A DNA stretch of 64,000 nt, taken from NCBI GenBank assembly GCA_022496205.1, contig WTXD01000004.1, forward strand, positions 1,116,001-1,180,000, read 5' to 3'. The translations under genes were made by a program, and so were the position numbers. Below are positions 62,329 through 64,000 of this stretch, one piece after another; within the stretch, counting starts at the first letter, position 1, and each line of letters opens with the position of its first letter. This DNA is from Gloeopeniophorella convolvens. Its lineage: Eukaryota > Basidiomycota > Agaricomycetes > Russulales. A model generated the notes under the pieces. That model did not search any database and was not told the DNA's origin. It saw only the letters and a program-made list of their open reading frames with translations.

Positions 62329-62590
62329 GCGATGTTCCGCACTTGTTGTCTATACCCGCCACGGATCACATCAATGTACAGTACATAACATCCGCACTTG
62401 TGTTCGCATCTCTCTCTGGAACATGCTTGAATTGCCTGCGAAATCACAAACATGGGTCTTCCACCCCCAGGCTTCGCATAGAAGACTTATTAGAACATAT
62501 ATATAACACAACAACAGCAACAAGACTGTAACACGACCCGCGCCTGCGCTACGTATGTGCCTGACCAGCACGCGCCGCGCCCTCTGCGAT

Positions 62591-64000
62591 CTACAACTCG
62601 ATCAAAAGTGCCTCCTTCTTCGGCTGCTCTACAGGCGTCGACGCGCTGTCGTATGACCCGTACTGCAGAGCCGGCGGCGCTGTCGGGACGGACGGGAAGC
62701 TCGGAAGCGCCGGCGCCGGCGCGTAGTGCTGTTGCGGCGGAGGTGGTGGCGCTTGCGCATGCGTGAGGGTATTGTGCCGCGTGAGTGGCTGCGGCGGCAG
62801 CGCAGATGGCGGCGAGGCGGCGTGCACGGGGTGATGGTGCGCGGGAGGGGACTGTACCGCGGGCACGGGAGGCGGCGGCGCGGCGGCGGCCGGGGCCGGG
62901 GCAGGCGGCGGTGGAAGCTGGATTGAGACAGGCTGCGCCGGATGCATGTATTGGTATTGCTGGGGCGGGGACTGCGTGGGTGGGATGGGCTGGTATTGTG
63001 GGGCGAGCTGGGAGGTAGTGGGTGGGGGGCTGGCGATGGCGGATGCGTAGGCGGGCTGGGACCAGGCCTGTTGCGGGGACTGGGAGGGCGGTGCGTAAGG
63101 TGCGTCAGCGCTGGCGGGGGCTTGGTATGTCTGGGATGGCGAGTAGCTTGCCGGGGTTTGTTGCCAGGGCTGGGCACTCTGTGGGGGCTGTGTTGCTAAT
63201 GGGGATTGGGTGTACTGCCATTGGCCGTATGCTTGTGCGGCCGGAGGCGCGGCCTGTTGCCGCCATGTCGGGCGCGAGACTTGCTGTGTCAGTATTTGAT
63301 CGTATAATTTCACTGCTTGTGCGAGCTTGTCGTTCATCTCGGTGAGCAGCTCTGACGCAAGGTTAGGCTGGTGATCGGAGGGGTGCGTCAAGACGGACGC
63401 ACCTTCTTTGCGACCCGTATCGTCGAGGCTCCTCGCCAGTTTCGGCCGCAGATTGTTTGCGTTGTCGAAGAGCTGCGTCACTGCCGGATACCGCGACATA
63501 TCCCCTCCACCTTGTGCCTGTACCTGCTCTACCGTCTGACTGAATGTCATGATAGTGTCAGTCTCCAACGGCGCAAGGTCGTAATTCGGAAGAGCGGGCA
63601 CTAAGGGAAGCGCAGGCACAGCCGCGGGTGGATAGGACTGCGAGTATCCTGGCCCAGCGTAGGAGAACGGTGGTTCTTCAGCTCTAGGGGTCTCGAGACC
63701 TATTGGGGCGCTTGGCTTCGGGGCGTTGGCCTCACGGAGGCTGGCCTCTATGGCAGCCTTGAGGTCGGGATCGTCTTCTTCGTCAGCCTGTGCCGATCGT
63801 CGCAAGTTCTGTTCGATTATTGGGGGCTCAGACCTCTGCCAGGAATCCGATTGGTATGGCACGTAACCCGGACGTCCATGTTGGCCCTGCGCGCTGACCT
63901 CCTCCAACGACAGCTGGATGGCGCGCTGCAATTCGGCATCCGCAAGATCGCGCCCTGATCGGTGATTGGCGTTGGGCACGCTGCGCGAGGAGCGATGGTG
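62591..64000 (-). CDS. VPS27: VPS27 (ESCRT-0), C-terminal part; N-terminus outside window
   Basis: The frame enters from the right window edge, so the VHS and FYVE domains are not visible. What remains has two ubiquitin-interacting motifs, DAELQRAIQLSLEEVS and DPDLKAAIEASLREA. A coiled-coil-like core follows (ETDTIMTFSQTVEQVQ ... LASELLTEMNDKLAQAVKLYDQIL), then a long Pro/Gln/Ala-rich tail and a clathrin-box end LLIEL at the very C-terminus. This is the layout of Vps27/HRS, which gathers ubiquitinated cargo on endosomes. TAG/TAA region ends at 62591. No intron is apparent in this part. Confidence 0.85.
   Translation of the reverse strand, partial: HHRSSRSVPNANHRSGRDLADAELQRAIQLSLEEVSAQGQHGRPGYVPYQSDSWQRSEPPIIEQNLRRSAQADEEDDPDLKAAIEASLREANAPKPSAPIGLETPRAEEPPFSYAGPGYSQSYPPAAVPALPLVPALPNYDLAPLETDTIMTFSQTVEQVQAQGGGDMSRYPAVTQLFDNANNLRPKLARSLDDTGRKEGASVLTHPSDHQPNLASELLTEMNDKLAQAVKLYDQILTQQVSRPTWRQQAAPPAAQAYGQWQYTQSPLATQPPQSAQPWQQTPASYSPSQTYQAPASADAPYAPPSQSPQQAWSQPAYASAIASPPPTTSQLAPQYQPIPPTQSPPQQYQYMHPAQPVSIQLPPPPAPAPAAAAPPPPVPAVQSPPAHHHPVHAASPPSALPPQPLTRHNTLTHAQAPPPPPQQHYAPAPALPSFPSVPTAPPALQYGSYDSASTPVEQPKKEALLIEL

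Overview
This window is nuclear DNA of a filamentous basidiomycete, most likely an Agaricomycete and plausibly a polypore. The genes are GC-rich and packed with many 47-85 bp GT-AG introns. The proteins are fungal (RSC, MYST, CAND1, retromer, ESCRT, OPT, HAL-type kinase). There is a Ty1/copia retroelement and a tRNA-Phe with a 17-nt intron. No bacterial operons, rRNA or CRISPR arrays are seen. All calls come from reading and hand-splicing the sequence; no database search was run.

Layout. 1-4354: the 3' three quarters of a Ty1/copia element with one frameshift, and its 3' LTR. 4543-7381 (+): RSC1/RSC2-like bromodomain-BAH protein. 8368-12548 (+): OPT oligopeptide transporter. 13367-13910 (+): probable Mediator subunit 9. 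14160-15627 (+): signal-anchored cell-surface protein. 16113-19050 (-): large disordered protein of unknown function. 20709-23679 (-): pseudokinase. 24879-24968 (-): tRNA-Phe(GAA). 25423-26433 (+): RNase H-domain protein. 26583-28487 (-): MYST acetyltransferase. 28814-29513 (-): ribosomal protein eL19. 30676-32544 (+): HAL4/SAT4-like kinase. 34223-35960 (+): VPS4 carrying eight apparent single-base losses. 38176-39975 (+): MFS transporter. 40989-41387 (+): small unknown gene. 42332-43975 (+): intronless 547-aa orphan gene between two ~240-bp direct repeats. 44492-48925 (+): CAND1. 49879-50811 (+): truncated cullin-like gene between two ~85-bp direct repeats. 51433-53434 (-): proline dehydrogenase. 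53663-54682 (+): BCP1. 55753-59124 (-): VPS35. 60514-62328 (+): AGC-like kinase. 62591-64000 (-): C-terminal part of VPS27, cut by the window edge.

Themes. Most genes are conserved housekeeping genes. Three act in endosomal sorting (VPS4, VPS35, VPS27), two in chromatin (RSC1-like, MYST) and two in or around cullin-RING ligase control (CAND1 and the cullin N-terminal fragment). The most unusual stretch is 41.5-51.2 kb. There, two lineage-specific-looking genes flank CAND1, and each sits inside its own pair of direct repeats. A second point of interest is a kinase pair that shares three intron positions: one copy (60.5 kb) keeps every catalytic motif and the other (22 kb) has lost nearly all of them. 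The VPS4 frameshifts all shorten a base run by one, which looks more like base-calling error than gene death.
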